Of a stretch of 44,676 bases of DNA, positions 17,032 to 25,633 are shown in pieces. Each line of letters begins with the position of its first letter. Position 1 is the stretch's first letter. A program made the position numbers and the translations under genes. The notes beneath the pieces were generated by a model, which was not told where the DNA came from, made no database searches, and saw only the letters and a list, made by a program, of their open reading frames with translations. Origin of the DNA: an uncultured Lachnospiraceae bacterium (GTDB lineage Bacteria; Bacillota; Clostridia; Lachnospirales; Lachnospiraceae); NCBI GenBank assembly GCA_900317915.1, contig ONIO01000010.1:1-44676 (forward strand), read 5' to 3'.

Positions 17032-17873
17032 CAGCCCTTAACACCTCCAGATGTCAAACCAGTAGTCATATTTTTCTGCAAAGCAAAGAATACTAACAGA
17101 ACAGGAATAGATATCACAATTGATGCCGCTGCAAATACCGGCCAGCTACCACTCATTTCAGTCGCCTGTAATGAATACAATCCTGCTGCCAAAGTATAAG
17201 TATCCGATCCGGTCATGAAATTAACTGCAAAGATGTATTCATTCCATACATAAATCAAAACCATCATCGCTGTAACCGCTATCGTAGGTTTAGCAAGCGG
17301 TAACACTATTTGCGTCACAATCTGAATCGGACTGGCACCATCTATCATCGCAGCTTCTTCTATTTCATACGGAATCGTGTCGAAGTACCCTTTCATATTC
17401 CAAAGTGCAAATATAGCCTCTGTTCCTGTATATACGATAATCAATCCGATTTTAGTATTTATAAGTCCCATCGGAACTAACAGCTTATACAGTGCAGTCA
17501 TCGAAAGAAGAGAAGGGAAGGCATAAAGTAGGATTATTGTTTTTAAAATTGTTTTCCTTCCCTTAAATTTCTTTCTCGAAAAAACATATGCTGCAGGAAT
17601 TCCTGTTCCGAGTGATATCACCAGAGTTACAACTGCCATTATCATACTGTTTTTAAACCATAGCATAATTGGTTTTTCTACAAAAACAGCCTTATAATTT
17701 GCGAACGTAATATTTTTTGGTATGAACGAAAAATCTGAACTCAACAAACTGTTATTTGCATTTAAGGAAACCGAAACCGCATACAAGATTGGAACTAGCG
17801 TAATAAAGCAAATCAATATGAAGAACAGATTTAAAATAGTCAACTTAATAGTGTTCTTTGTCTTCTTTGACAT
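17031..17873 (-). CDS. Maltodextrin-type ABC transporter permease (MalG-like)
   Basis: 280 residues, six predicted membrane segments. The EAA loop, which docks the ATPase, is visible as YEIEEAAMIDGASPIQIVTQ then IVLPLAKPT near 170-200. The N-terminus (KLTILNLFFILICFITLVPI) and the C-terminal end GLTSGGVKG are typical of the MalG side of carbohydrate importers. It overlaps the downstream neopullulanase gene by one base and lies 3 bases after the MalF-like gene. No ATPase gene is present in this window. Confidence 0.93.
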   Translation of the reverse strand: MSKKTKNTIKLTILNLFFILICFITLVPILYAVSVSLNANNSLLSSDFSFIPKNITFANYKAVFVEKPIMLWFKNSMIMAVVTLVISLGTGIPAAYVFSRKKFKGRKTILKTIILLYAFPSLLSMTALYKLLVPMGLINTKIGLIIVYTGTEAIFALWNMKGYFDTIPYEIEEAAMIDGASPIQIVTQIVLPLAKPTIAVTAMMVLIYVWNEYIFAVNFMTGSDTYTLAAGLYSLQATEMSGSWPVFAAASIVISIPVLLVFFALQKNMTTGLTSGGVKG

Positions 17874-17876
17874 CCT

Positions 17877-18773
17877 CTATACGCTCCTTTCCTTTTGTCT
17901 TCTATTTATAACCACAGTAAACAAAATCAGTATCACAAATATCAAAATAGATATCGCAGAACTATAGCCATAATTATTTGTAATAAAAGCATTTTCATAC
18001 GCATATGTCATGATCGTATGTATATTTGCTCCTGTTTTTGCCCCAACCTGCTGAGTCAGTAGATAAATAACATCAAACTGCTTAAATGTTGTAAATATTG
18101 TAATTACTACTGATGGTCCGATTATCGGCTTGATCATCGGTATCGTGATATACACTGTACGCTCAAACCAATTTGCTCCATCCAGGATAGCGCTTTCATA
18201 AAAACTATGATCTATACTCTGGAGCGCACCATCTATGATCGTAATCATAAACGGAAGCGCCAACCATAGATTTACAATCGTACAACACCAGAAAGCCGAC
18301 CAATCACTGTTCAACCATTTGGCTGCAGTCAATCCCAGTTTATTCATCCATTGATTTAACAATCCAAACTGTGAATTAAACATTCCTGTTTTCCAGAGCA
18401 AAATAGATACATATCCCGGCATAGCCCATGGAAAAATCAAAAATGTCTTATAAATATTCCTAGCTTTTAATCCGCGAACATTTAACAAACTAGCTAAAAT
18501 ATACGCGATCACCAACTGTAATATCATACTGGTAACAGTCCATATTACAGTCATAACAAAAGCCTTTAAAAAGCCACTATCAAATACTAATATTGCATCT
18601 TTATAGTTCTTTAAACCTATAAAGCTGTAATTTGTCCAATGATATACATTCATATTTGTCAATGATATATAGCCAGTGTATATAATTGGAAATATAACTA
18701 TTAGTAAAATAAGTATTAGGGATGGTAGCGACCACAAATAACATTTTAATGTATTGTATTTCTTGTCTTTCAT
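17877..18773 (-). CDS. Maltodextrin-type ABC transporter permease (MalF-like)
   Basis: 298 residues with six membrane segments; short compared with enteric MalF because the large periplasmic P2 loop is absent, as usual in Firmicutes. The EAA loop reads FYESAILDGANWFERTVYIT near 196-215, followed by IPMIKPIIGP. The binding protein gene lies just upstream (10 bases) and the MalG-like gene just downstream, so this is the second half of the channel. Confidence 0.93.
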   Translation of the reverse strand: MKDKKYNTLKCYLWSLPSLILILLIVIFPIIYTGYISLTNMNVYHWTNYSFIGLKNYKDAILVFDSGFLKAFVMTVIWTVTSMILQLVIAYILASLLNVRGLKARNIYKTFLIFPWAMPGYVSILLWKTGMFNSQFGLLNQWMNKLGLTAAKWLNSDWSAFWCCTIVNLWLALPFMITIIDGALQSIDHSFYESAILDGANWFERTVYITIPMIKPIIGPSVVITIFTTFKQFDVIYLLTQQVGAKTGANIHTIMTYAYENAFITNNYGYSSAISILIFVILILFTVVINRRQKERSV

Positions 18774-18783
18774 AATCTACCTG

Positions 18784-20010
18784 CTACCTCATACTCTTTA
18801 TCAAAGAATCAGCCTTTGTCTGTGCATTCTTTAAACTTTCATCTATATCTTTGTTGCTAAGATTTACATCAGTCATCAGATTTCCCAGTACAGTCCACAT
18901 TACATCCATCTCTGGTGCATTCGGCATAGGTACTGCATTATCTGCTGTCTGCTTCATCATCATAACAACATTATCATTCTTAATCTCATCCTGATCATAA
19001 CAAGCATTCTGTGCCGGAGCACATCCACTTGCTTTTGCTAAATCTATTTCTACATCTGGATTCATAAGAACTTTTAAAACCTTCTTAATAGAAGCTTTCT
19101 TTGTCTTTACTGCGTTCTTCAGAACCTGTACTCCCTGAACTCCCATGTATGGAGATAAGCTTTTCTGTGTTTCATCAATAACAGGCATAGGAGCGATTCC
19201 AACATCCATTCCCTTTTCCTTTACTGTAGGTATCATCCAAGGGCCTGCTATTGTGGAGTGAGCTTTTCCTTCACTAAATAAAGTATTTACTGTTGCATAC
19301 TCTGTTTCACCAGGCTGTAACTCGACAAACTTTTTATGGTAAGTAAGTGCTTCTTTTACTTCTTTAGTATTAAGCTGTGCCTTACCATCTTTAGATAGGA
19401 TTTCTCCTCCAAATCCATTTATCCATACTGTCGCATAGTATGGAGTACTATGCTGTTCAGCGAAGCCATAATGTCCACCTCCAGTATTCTCCTTCATATA
19501 TGCATATAATTCTTCTGTCGTCTTTGGTACTTCCTCATCCTTCATGTATAAACGGTTATACATAAAGAGCAGTGTTTCATAATATAAAGGCATCTGATAG
19601 ACATTTCCTTTATATGTTGCTGCCTCAACTGTGCTGTCCATAAATTTGGACAAATCATCTTTGCTAATCAGATTAGTGATAGGTTCCAAAATCCCCATCT
19701 CTGCATATACACCAATCTTATCATGCGCAAAAATATACATATCAGGAGCAGAATTAGGATCATTTCCTACCATCTTCAATGATTCCGTTAAATCCGACTT
19801 CTTCTCCAACACAACCTTCACATCCGGTTCCAGTGTCTTTAGTTTCTTCTTCAAAACATCAGTCACCGCATCTTCTTTGTCATGCCATATTACAATCGTA
19901 TGCGGATCGTTAGCTGTAGCTGATTTAGCTGATTTTTTACCACAAGAAGTAAACCCAGCTGTCGCAAGCATTGAAATCGATAATAATAGTGAAATGATCC
20001 TTTTCTTCAT
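18784..20010 (-). CDS. Maltodextrin-binding lipoprotein (MalE-like)
   Basis: 408 residues. A lipoprotein signal peptide ends at a lipobox-like GFTSC near residues 19-23, so the protein should be lipid-anchored outside the membrane. The extracellular solute-binding family 1 fold is seen from TIVIWHDKEDAVTDVLKKKL, and the maltodextrin-binder features YYETLLFMYNR, a GPWMIP segment and YMGVQGVQVLKNA appear in order. GGAGG lies before the ATG, 14 bases after the CBM26 gene stop. It delivers sugar to the MalF/MalG-like pair. Confidence 0.92.
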   Translation of the reverse strand: MKKRIISLLLSISMLATAGFTSCGKKSAKSATANDPHTIVIWHDKEDAVTDVLKKKLKTLEPDVKVVLEKKSDLTESLKMVGNDPNSAPDMYIFAHDKIGVYAEMGILEPITNLISKDDLSKFMDSTVEAATYKGNVYQMPLYYETLLFMYNRLYMKDEEVPKTTEELYAYMKENTGGGHYGFAEQHSTPYYATVWINGFGGEILSKDGKAQLNTKEVKEALTYHKKFVELQPGETEYATVNTLFSEGKAHSTIAGPWMIPTVKEKGMDVGIAPMPVIDETQKSLSPYMGVQGVQVLKNAVKTKKASIKKVLKVLMNPDVEIDLAKASGCAPAQNACYDQDEIKNDNVVMMMKQTADNAVPMPNAPEMDVMWTVLGNLMTDVNLSNKDIDESLKNAQTKADSLIKSMR

Positions 20011-20024
20011 TCTGTCCTCCCTTT

Positions 20025-21155
20025 TTATGCTGACTTTTTCTTCTTTAATGCAAAAGCTCCACCTGCAATAGCCAGCAATGCTACAACTGCAACTACTGGT
20101 GCAGCATTTGATTTACCGCTTGAAGCATTAGAACTTGCATCATCTTTGATAGCCGGCTCTTTGTAATAGACCTTAAATGACTTCTTTGAATCTACTACAA
20201 GCCAAACATTTTTACCCTTTTCAACAGAAATATCTTTTGTCTGTACTTTTCCTTTATTTCCGTTTACAATCAGCGAATTAACCCAACCTGGAATCTCTTT
20301 AACAAGCCATCCATTTTTGTCTTTCTTCAAAGCTTCTCCAGGCCATGTTGTAAACACGTTTGTTCCATCTGGAGCTGACCATGCCCACAGATTAGGATTC
20401 TTCCAATCTGCTGGAGCTTTGACATACACCTTAATCTTTGGTGCATTTGCCTTTGCAGGATCTTCATAGCTAAGCTCATTTGTACCATCCTCTTTAACAG
20501 TAATCCAAAGCTCTGCAGGATCCACCTTTACATCAGGAGTTTTTACATCTCCATCATTGCCATTTACAATAATTGAGTTAACCCATTCTGGAACACTTGC
20601 TGTATACCAGCCATCTTCACCTTTTGTCATGCTCTTGCCAGGCCATTTGTCAAAAGCATTTGTTCCATCTGGAGCTGACCATGCCCAGATTTTTGGATCC
20701 TTCCAACTATCCTCAACCTTTGCATGTACCTTAAATGTTTTCACGTACTCTGGAAGGTCTCCCTTTGTAAGCTGCTCTGTAGAAATCTCTGTATTATCCT
20801 TGTCTTTGACAGTAAGCCAAGCGTTACCTTCTTTAAGCTCTAGTTCTTTAGTCTGAAGCTCTCCAGAATTAATAATCACATGATTAGCCCACTTTGGAAC
20901 ATACATGTAATACCAACCACTATTATTTTTGTCCGCATTCATTTGTTCGCCTGGCCATGCATCGAATGCAGTCTTTCCATCTTTTGCCCATGCCCAAATA
21001 TTTGGATTCGTCCAATCTGCTGGGACATTTGCATAAATCAGTGACATTTCTTCTTTGTTTTCTCGTGCCTGTACTTTCCCCTGTAATGGAAACAAAAAAC
21101 CTAACACCATTGCAAAAACGAACAAGCATGAGAGATACTTCTTAAGTTTTCTCAT
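20025..21155 (-). CDS. Surface starch-binding protein with three CBM26-like modules and a C-terminal membrane anchor
   Basis: 376 residues from ATG 21155, chosen because GGAGG lies six bases upstream. A signal peptide (KKYLSCLFVFAMVLGFLFPL) is followed by three roughly 100-residue repeats, each with the pattern W..P.(I/L)WAW....G..(A/V)F..WPG..(M/L), then GWY or GWL, and W.N..I(I/V)N.G. The Trp-rich face and WPG motif match starch-binding family 26. No catalytic domain is present. A Ser/Asn linker leads to one C-terminal helix (APVVAVVALLAIAGGAFALK) and a KKKKSA tail; no LPXTG. First gene of operon 1, so it likely holds starch at the cell surface near the importer and amylase. Confidence 0.85.
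   Translation of the reverse strand: MRKLKKYLSCLFVFAMVLGFLFPLQGKVQARENKEEMSLIYANVPADWTNPNIWAWAKDGKTAFDAWPGEQMNADKNNSGWYYMYVPKWANHVIINSGELQTKELELKEGNAWLTVKDKDNTEISTEQLTKGDLPEYVKTFKVHAKVEDSWKDPKIWAWSAPDGTNAFDKWPGKSMTKGEDGWYTASVPEWVNSIIVNGNDGDVKTPDVKVDPAELWITVKEDGTNELSYEDPAKANAPKIKVYVKAPADWKNPNLWAWSAPDGTNVFTTWPGEALKKDKNGWLVKEIPGWVNSLIVNGNKGKVQTKDISVEKGKNVWLVVDSKKSFKVYYKEPAIKDDASSNASSGKSNAAPVVAVVALLAIAGGAFALKKKKSA
20359..20687. repeat. Direct repeat inside the CBM26 gene (300-bp period)
   Basis: A 29-bp block is identical at 20359-20387 and 20659-20687, exactly 300 bp apart, and encodes the WAWSAPDGTN segment of modules 2 and 3. It indicates that these two modules arose by a fairly recent duplication; module 1 (near 20960) is more diverged. 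Confidence 0.85.
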
Positions 21156-21216
21156 AAAAAACCTCCGTATAATACATTTTCCCCATAAGAATGTGCACAT
21201 CTCTTATTTACTTTTG

Positions 21217-21245
21217 ATTTTAGTTATCAATTTTCCTATTCTCAA
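21217..21245 (-). promoter_or_regulatory. Promoter of starch operon 1
   Basis: On the minus strand -35 TTGAGA (21240-21245), a 17-base spacer and -10 TAAAAT (21217-21222), about 60 bases before the ATG of the CBM26 gene. Confidence 0.75.
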
Positions 21246-21253
21246 CCGCTTTT

Positions 21254-21271
21254 TAGTTAAACGTTTTCCCA
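21254..21271. promoter_or_regulatory. LacI-type operator upstream of operon 1
   Basis: A palindromic core AAACGTTT (21259-21266) lies just upstream of the -35, with flanks GGGA and AACTAA on the minus strand. It matches the operators at 28039-28054 and 28180-28196. Such CG-centred palindromes are classic LacI-family sites. Confidence 0.75.
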
Positions 21272-21365
21272 TACTATGCACAATGTTCTTATATACGTCT
21301 GCGTTTTATTTTATATACCTTGCACAAAAGTTGAATTATTATCTTAAAATTTGTGCATTATATAC

Positions 21366-21401
21366 AAAAAGAGAGTTAGGAAACTTTCCTAACTCTCTTT
21401 T
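21366..21401 (-). terminator. Terminator after pgmB
   Basis: A long near-perfect stem (GAGAGTTAGGAAA with TTTCCTAACTCTC, 1-base centre) flanked by A and T runs lies 21 bases after the pgmB stop, and separates operon 2 from the operon 1 promoter. Symmetric flanks allow action in both directions. Confidence 0.88.
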
Positions 21402-21422
21402 ATCGTTATAAGCATAATATGC

Positions 21423-22091
21423 TTATCTCATCGTCATCTCTAAAGATGTGTATAACAGCGAAAACGATAGTTCCTTTGATGTAGAAAGGATAATATCTGC
21501 ATCTTTTAGCACTTTTTTATTACCAATTCCAACTGCTTTCATACCGGCTCGATGGATAGCTTCAATACCCGACTCAGCATCTTCTACTCCTATCGCCTCA
21601 CCCGGGTTTACTCCCAAATTTATTAGGTTATCAATAAAGACGTCCGGATAGGGTTTTGACCTCTCAACCGTCGAAGCATCTGCCACATAATCAAACGAAT
21701 CTCTAAGTTCCAACCGATTTAAGATTTCTGGTGCATTCTTACTAACCGAAGCCAGACCTATTAATATATGATTTTTCTTTAATTCAGAAATAAATTCATT
21801 TATTCCTGGCAAGACATCACTCGGCCTCAACGAACCTATAAGCTCTTTATAAATTTTATTCTTTCTCTCACAAAGCTCGTTTTTCTCTTCCAGTGTTAAA
21901 GAATCTCGCCCCGGACCATTATCTAGAATTAAACACAACGATTCCATTCTCGACACGCCCTTTAACTTCTCGTTATATTCTATATCGAAAGGAATTCCAA
22001 GCTCGTCTGCTATTTTTTTCCATGCTTCGTAATGATACTTTGCTGTATCTGTAATAACACCATCTAAATCAAATATAACCGCTTTAATCAT
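21423..22091 (-). CDS. pgmB: Beta-phosphoglucomutase
   Basis: 222 residues, the family length. PgmB interconverts beta-glucose-1-phosphate and glucose-6-phosphate through a phospho-aspartate. The HAD motif I FDLDGVITDTAKYHYEAWKK (nucleophile D8, acid/base D10), the cap-domain LKGVSRMESL, motif II near GLASVSKN, K in SKPYPDVF and motif IV GVEDAESGIEA are all in place and specific to PgmB. It is needed where inverting phosphorylases such as GH65 release beta-glucose-1-phosphate; a GH65 gene lies on the divergent transcript at 30048. AAAGGGGG precedes the ATG. A hairpin separates it from GH31. Confidence 0.95.
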   Translation of the reverse strand: MIKAVIFDLDGVITDTAKYHYEAWKKIADELGIPFDIEYNEKLKGVSRMESLCLILDNGPGRDSLTLEEKNELCERKNKIYKELIGSLRPSDVLPGINEFISELKKNHILIGLASVSKNAPEILNRLELRDSFDYVADASTVERSKPYPDVFIDNLINLGVNPGEAIGVEDAESGIEAIHRAGMKAVGIGNKKVLKDADIILSTSKELSFSLLYTSLEMTMR

Positions 22092-22114
22092 TTTGCCCCC
22101 TTTCCCCTTTTATA

Positions 22115-22150
22115 AAAAGAAGGAATACATAAATGCATTCCTTCTTTTTC
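22115..22150 (-). terminator. Hairpin with T-run between GH31 and pgmB
   Basis: On the minus strand AGAAGGAAT and ATTCCTTCT pair around a short loop and are followed by TTTTT. It starts about 30 bases after the GH31 stop and only 24 bases before pgmB, leaving no room for a promoter in between, so it probably acts as a partial terminator or an mRNA processing/stability hairpin that tunes pgmB. Confidence 0.65.
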
Positions 22151-22179
22151 GTTAGGAGAATTATATGAAATAAAGAAAT

Positions 22180-23874
22180 CTATTCCTTCAATTTTATAAA
22201 TACTGGTATTTTTCCATCTCCGCCTACGTTTATAACCTGTTTACCAGCAAAAATATCATTTGAAAAGAAATGTTTCCAAGTTCCACTCGGCAGATAAACA
22301 TCCCTATGTGTTTGATTCTCTTCCATATATGGTGCTACCAGATAATCATCGCCAAACATATATTCATCATCGCAATTTAAGACGTTTTTATCCTCAGGCC
22401 ATAGATAAAACAACGGTTTCATCATCGGCGTTTTATCTGCGACGCACTTTTTTGCTGTCTCGTAAATATAAGGTCTAAGCTCTTCACGCAGCTTATGCCA
22501 ATACCGCATCTCATCTATAAACTCTGGACAATCATACGCCTTCGCTATATTCCAAGGACTACGTTCGTTTTCGCCGCTACTTCCAGCCATCAAATCTTTA
22601 AACTGACCGCCGTCTGGCTCAGAATGCCACTGCATAATCGGACAAAAACAAGCAAACTGAGTAGCACGTCTATATAAATCCATAGAAGGCAATGCTCCAG
22701 CAAAACCCGCAATGTCAAATCCCCAGAAGATTATTCCTGTCGCTGCTGCCGATAGTCCAGCTTTCAGTACACTCTTCATCTCCTCTGGTCTCGACTGCTG
22801 ATCTCCCGCCCACTGAATCGAAATTCTATGCTGGCCGGAAAAACCCGCTCTACTGAAGATTACTCTCTCTTTTCCTACGAATTTCTTGTATGCAGATATG
22901 TAGTCACGAGCATATTTATTTTTTCCCTCTAATCCATTCGAATTATCAAAGAATCTAACATGCTCACTATGAATGTGTTCCCCACCATCTGTTTTAAAAC
23001 CATCCACACCCATATCTAGTAAGTATTGTCTCTTTCCAAACCAAGAATCATACGTCTGTGGATTTGTAAAATCCGGAACCAAAGAGCCTGCAAACCAGTT
23101 ACCCTCAGGTATCCTATAAGGCTCTCCATTATCTTCAAACAAACATAATCTATTCTTAATTGCCTCTTCTTCATCCAGTTTATTCTGTTCATTAGGTACT
23201 TCATCAGCACCCATCTTCTTATAAACCGGAATCTGCCACAACACAAGTTTCAACCCTGCATCATGTATCTTCTTTATCATCCCTTCTGGATCCGGCCACT
23301 TTCCCGGATTCCATTTATAAAAAGTTGCTTCATCACTCCAAGCTTCCAGAACAATAACAGAAGCCGGAAAATCGTATTCTCGTAATTTATCAATCTGATC
23401 TAGAGTAAGTCTTTCATCATTCCAACGATTTGCTGATATCCAGATGCCAAATACCCATTCTGGAGGAAGATCCGGATCACCAAATATATCTATATAGGAA
23501 GAAACTATTTCTCTAGGACTTCCAGTCATCAGAATAATCTTACTTTCTTCCGGTGTTTCTATAACGATTTCATCCTCTTTAAAATCAAATACGGATGTAT
23601 AGCAAGTATCTACATATACTCCTACGCCCGTATCTGTCCAAAAAAACGGAGCCGGACAATAAGTCTTGTCTCCTTGAAAGCAAAACTTTTCATTTACCTC
23701 ATTAACGACTTTTTCCCCTTTTTGATTAACGCAGTCGTACTTTTCACCCATTCCATATGCGCCATTGTATTTAATATTTAAAACTACAACGCCTTTTTCC
23801 ATACGTACCAGACTTCCAGTTCCAAGCTTATAATCAAAATCAATTCTAGCTTCAGAGCATTCCAGATTACGCAT
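22180..23874 (-). CDS. GH31 alpha-glucosidase-type glycoside hydrolase (intracellular)
   Basis: 564 residues from ATG 23874, one base after the stop of the upstream permease; an ATG at 23895 overlapping that gene is an alternative. GH31 signatures: GAYGMGEKYD near the N-terminus, PPEWVFGIWIS, the nucleophile in GVDGFKTDGGE (D296), acid/base in IQWAGDQQS (D358), and the FWGFDIAGF plus MQWHSEPDG segments that form the active site. No signal peptide, so it acts on imported oligosaccharides. It is shorter than most family members because of a reduced N-terminal domain. Alpha-1,6, alpha-1,3 or alpha-1,4 preference and alpha-xylosidase activity cannot be told from sequence alone. Confidence 0.9.
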   Translation of the reverse strand: MRNLECSEARIDFDYKLGTGSLVRMEKGVVVLNIKYNGAYGMGEKYDCVNQKGEKVVNEVNEKFCFQGDKTYCPAPFFWTDTGVGVYVDTCYTSVFDFKEDEIVIETPEESKIILMTGSPREIVSSYIDIFGDPDLPPEWVFGIWISANRWNDERLTLDQIDKLREYDFPASVIVLEAWSDEATFYKWNPGKWPDPEGMIKKIHDAGLKLVLWQIPVYKKMGADEVPNEQNKLDEEEAIKNRLCLFEDNGEPYRIPEGNWFAGSLVPDFTNPQTYDSWFGKRQYLLDMGVDGFKTDGGEHIHSEHVRFFDNSNGLEGKNKYARDYISAYKKFVGKERVIFSRAGFSGQHRISIQWAGDQQSRPEEMKSVLKAGLSAAATGIIFWGFDIAGFAGALPSMDLYRRATQFACFCPIMQWHSEPDGGQFKDLMAGSSGENERSPWNIAKAYDCPEFIDEMRYWHKLREELRPYIYETAKKCVADKTPMMKPLFYLWPEDKNVLNCDDEYMFGDDYLVAPYMEENQTHRDVYLPSGTWKHFFSNDIFAGKQVINVGGDGKIPVFIKLKE

Positions 23875-23875
23875 A

Positions 23876-24703
23876 TTATGCTTTAATTCCTCCATCCATA
23901 AGTCCATTCTTAAAGTATTTCTGCGCACAAATATAGGTAATAATAATCGGTATCATTGATATCAAACTTCCGGCCATCAATACGTTATATTCTGTTGCAT
24001 ACTGACCATTAAGAGTTGATAGAGCGATAGGAAGTGTAGTCTTTGCACTATCAGTCAACATAAGCAATGGCCATAAATAATCATTCCATGACTCCATGAA
24101 TGTTGTAACCGCGAGGGTTGCCAACGCAGGCGCACACAGCGGAAGCAAAACTTTCCTGTATATCTGGAATAAATTCGCACCATCTATTCTCGCCGCTTCG
24201 ATAAAACCATTTGGAATAGTTTTTATCTGCTGTACCAGTAAAAAGATTGCAAACGGTCTAAATATAGATGGAAGGATAACACTTGAATAAGTATTAATCA
24301 GCCCCATCTTATTCATGATTACAAACAACGGAATCATAGTTACCTGCGTAGGAATCATCATCGTTGCCAGGTAAACTTTAAAGATTCCATTTCCAAATGG
24401 AAATCTCATCTTTGCAAAAGCGAATGCAGCCATCGAGGCCGAAAGCAATGTAATCAATGTATAAGACACCGAAATGAGCAAACTATTTCCAATAGTTCTA
24501 AAGAAATGGAACTTTCCAAACACTTTGGCATATGCCACCAAACTAGGCTCTTTAGGAATCCATTCAATGGGAATGGACATCAATGCCCCTCTACTCTTTA
24601 ATGATGTTGATATCATCCAAAGGAACGGGATCATAGCCACGATAGCAAGTAATATTGAAAACAGGTAATAGAATAAAGTCCCCAGATTCTTCTTATGCGT
24701 CAT
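23876..24703 (-). CDS. Sugar ABC transporter permease (MalG/AraQ type), operon 2
   Basis: 275 residues, six membrane segments, beginning GTLFYYLFSILLAIVAMIPF. The EAA loop is IPNGFIEAARIDGANLFQIY followed by RKVLLPLCAPA near 172-205, and the C-terminus ends FKNGLMDGGIKA, the usual ending for this subfamily. It overlaps the preceding permease by 11 bases and is followed directly by the GH31 gene, so the sugar it brings in is likely a GH31 substrate. Confidence 0.93.
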   Translation of the reverse strand: MTHKKNLGTLFYYLFSILLAIVAMIPFLWMISTSLKSRGALMSIPIEWIPKEPSLVAYAKVFGKFHFFRTIGNSLLISVSYTLITLLSASMAAFAFAKMRFPFGNGIFKVYLATMMIPTQVTMIPLFVIMNKMGLINTYSSVILPSIFRPFAIFLLVQQIKTIPNGFIEAARIDGANLFQIYRKVLLPLCAPALATLAVTTFMESWNDYLWPLLMLTDSAKTTLPIALSTLNGQYATEYNVLMAGSLISMIPIIITYICAQKYFKNGLMDGGIKA

Positions 24704-25613
24704 AATTAACCCACCTATTCTGTCCTTTCATCTGAATGAACGTACACACCATAATAATCACAAACAATAGCCACGAGAATGCTGATGCATATCCCATCTT
24801 ATAATAGTTAAATCCGTACTTATAAATACGTTCAACCATAACCTGAGTAACGCCATTCGGACCACCATCTGTCATAATCATTATCTGCGGGAACAACTGG
24901 AATGAATTAATCAAGCTAACAATCAATACATAAAAGATTGATGGAGTTAGAAGTGGCAAAGTTATCTTGAAGAACTTTGCCAGCGGTCCTGCACCATCGA
25001 TTGAAGCAGCTTCATAATAGCTCTTATCAATAGCCATTATTCCTGACAACAGAATCAATCCAAAGAAACCCATATCTTTCCAAACAGAAACTAGAACTAT
25101 CGCAGGCATAGCCCACTTTTCTGACAGGAGCCAGTCCGGCCCCTGAATACCGACCATCTTCAATATATTATTGATTGCTCCATATTCAGGGGACAATACT
25201 GACTTCCAAATTAGAGAAGCTGCTACCCATGAAGTTAATACAGGTATATAGAACATTACCCTAAATGCTCCTACCCCTTTCTTTGGCCTACTTAACAGAA
25301 ATGCGACCAGCAGAGATAAACACAGCATTAGCGGAATATACAAAACAATGAATTCGAGCGTATTATGAAGCACTTTCCAGAACTCCTTGCCAGTCAAGAT
25401 GTCTTTAAAATTCTTCAGTCCGATAAAATGCTGGCTCATAAAACCAGGATCGAGCAAACTGTCTAACCCATTCCAGTCAGTCAAGCTGATTAATCCAGAA
25501 ACAATTAATGGTAACGCTGAAAAAATCACCATTCCTATCAAACTCGGAATCAAAAAGACATATGCCGCTCTTACTTCGTTGCTATCATACTTCGTTTTAG
25601 CCTTCATCTTCAT
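24693..25613 (-). CDS. Sugar ABC transporter permease (MalF/UgpA type), operon 2
   Basis: 306 residues, six membrane segments, first at about 17-40 (YVFLIPSLIGMVIFSALPLI). The EAA loop is SYYEAASIDGAGPLAKFFKI near 197-216 then TLPLLTPS. An AGAGGG site sits just before the first ATG; a second ATG two codons later is possible. It forms the channel with the 23876-24703 product. Confidence 0.93.
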   Translation of the reverse strand: MKMKAKTKYDSNEVRAAYVFLIPSLIGMVIFSALPLIVSGLISLTDWNGLDSLLDPGFMSQHFIGLKNFKDILTGKEFWKVLHNTLEFIVLYIPLMLCLSLLVAFLLSRPKKGVGAFRVMFYIPVLTSWVAASLIWKSVLSPEYGAINNILKMVGIQGPDWLLSEKWAMPAIVLVSVWKDMGFFGLILLSGIMAIDKSYYEAASIDGAGPLAKFFKITLPLLTPSIFYVLIVSLINSFQLFPQIMIMTDGGPNGVTQVMVERIYKYGFNYYKMGYASAFSWLLFVIIMVCTFIQMKGQNRWVNYDA

Positions 25614-25633
25614 AGCGCCCTCTTATTACCCTT

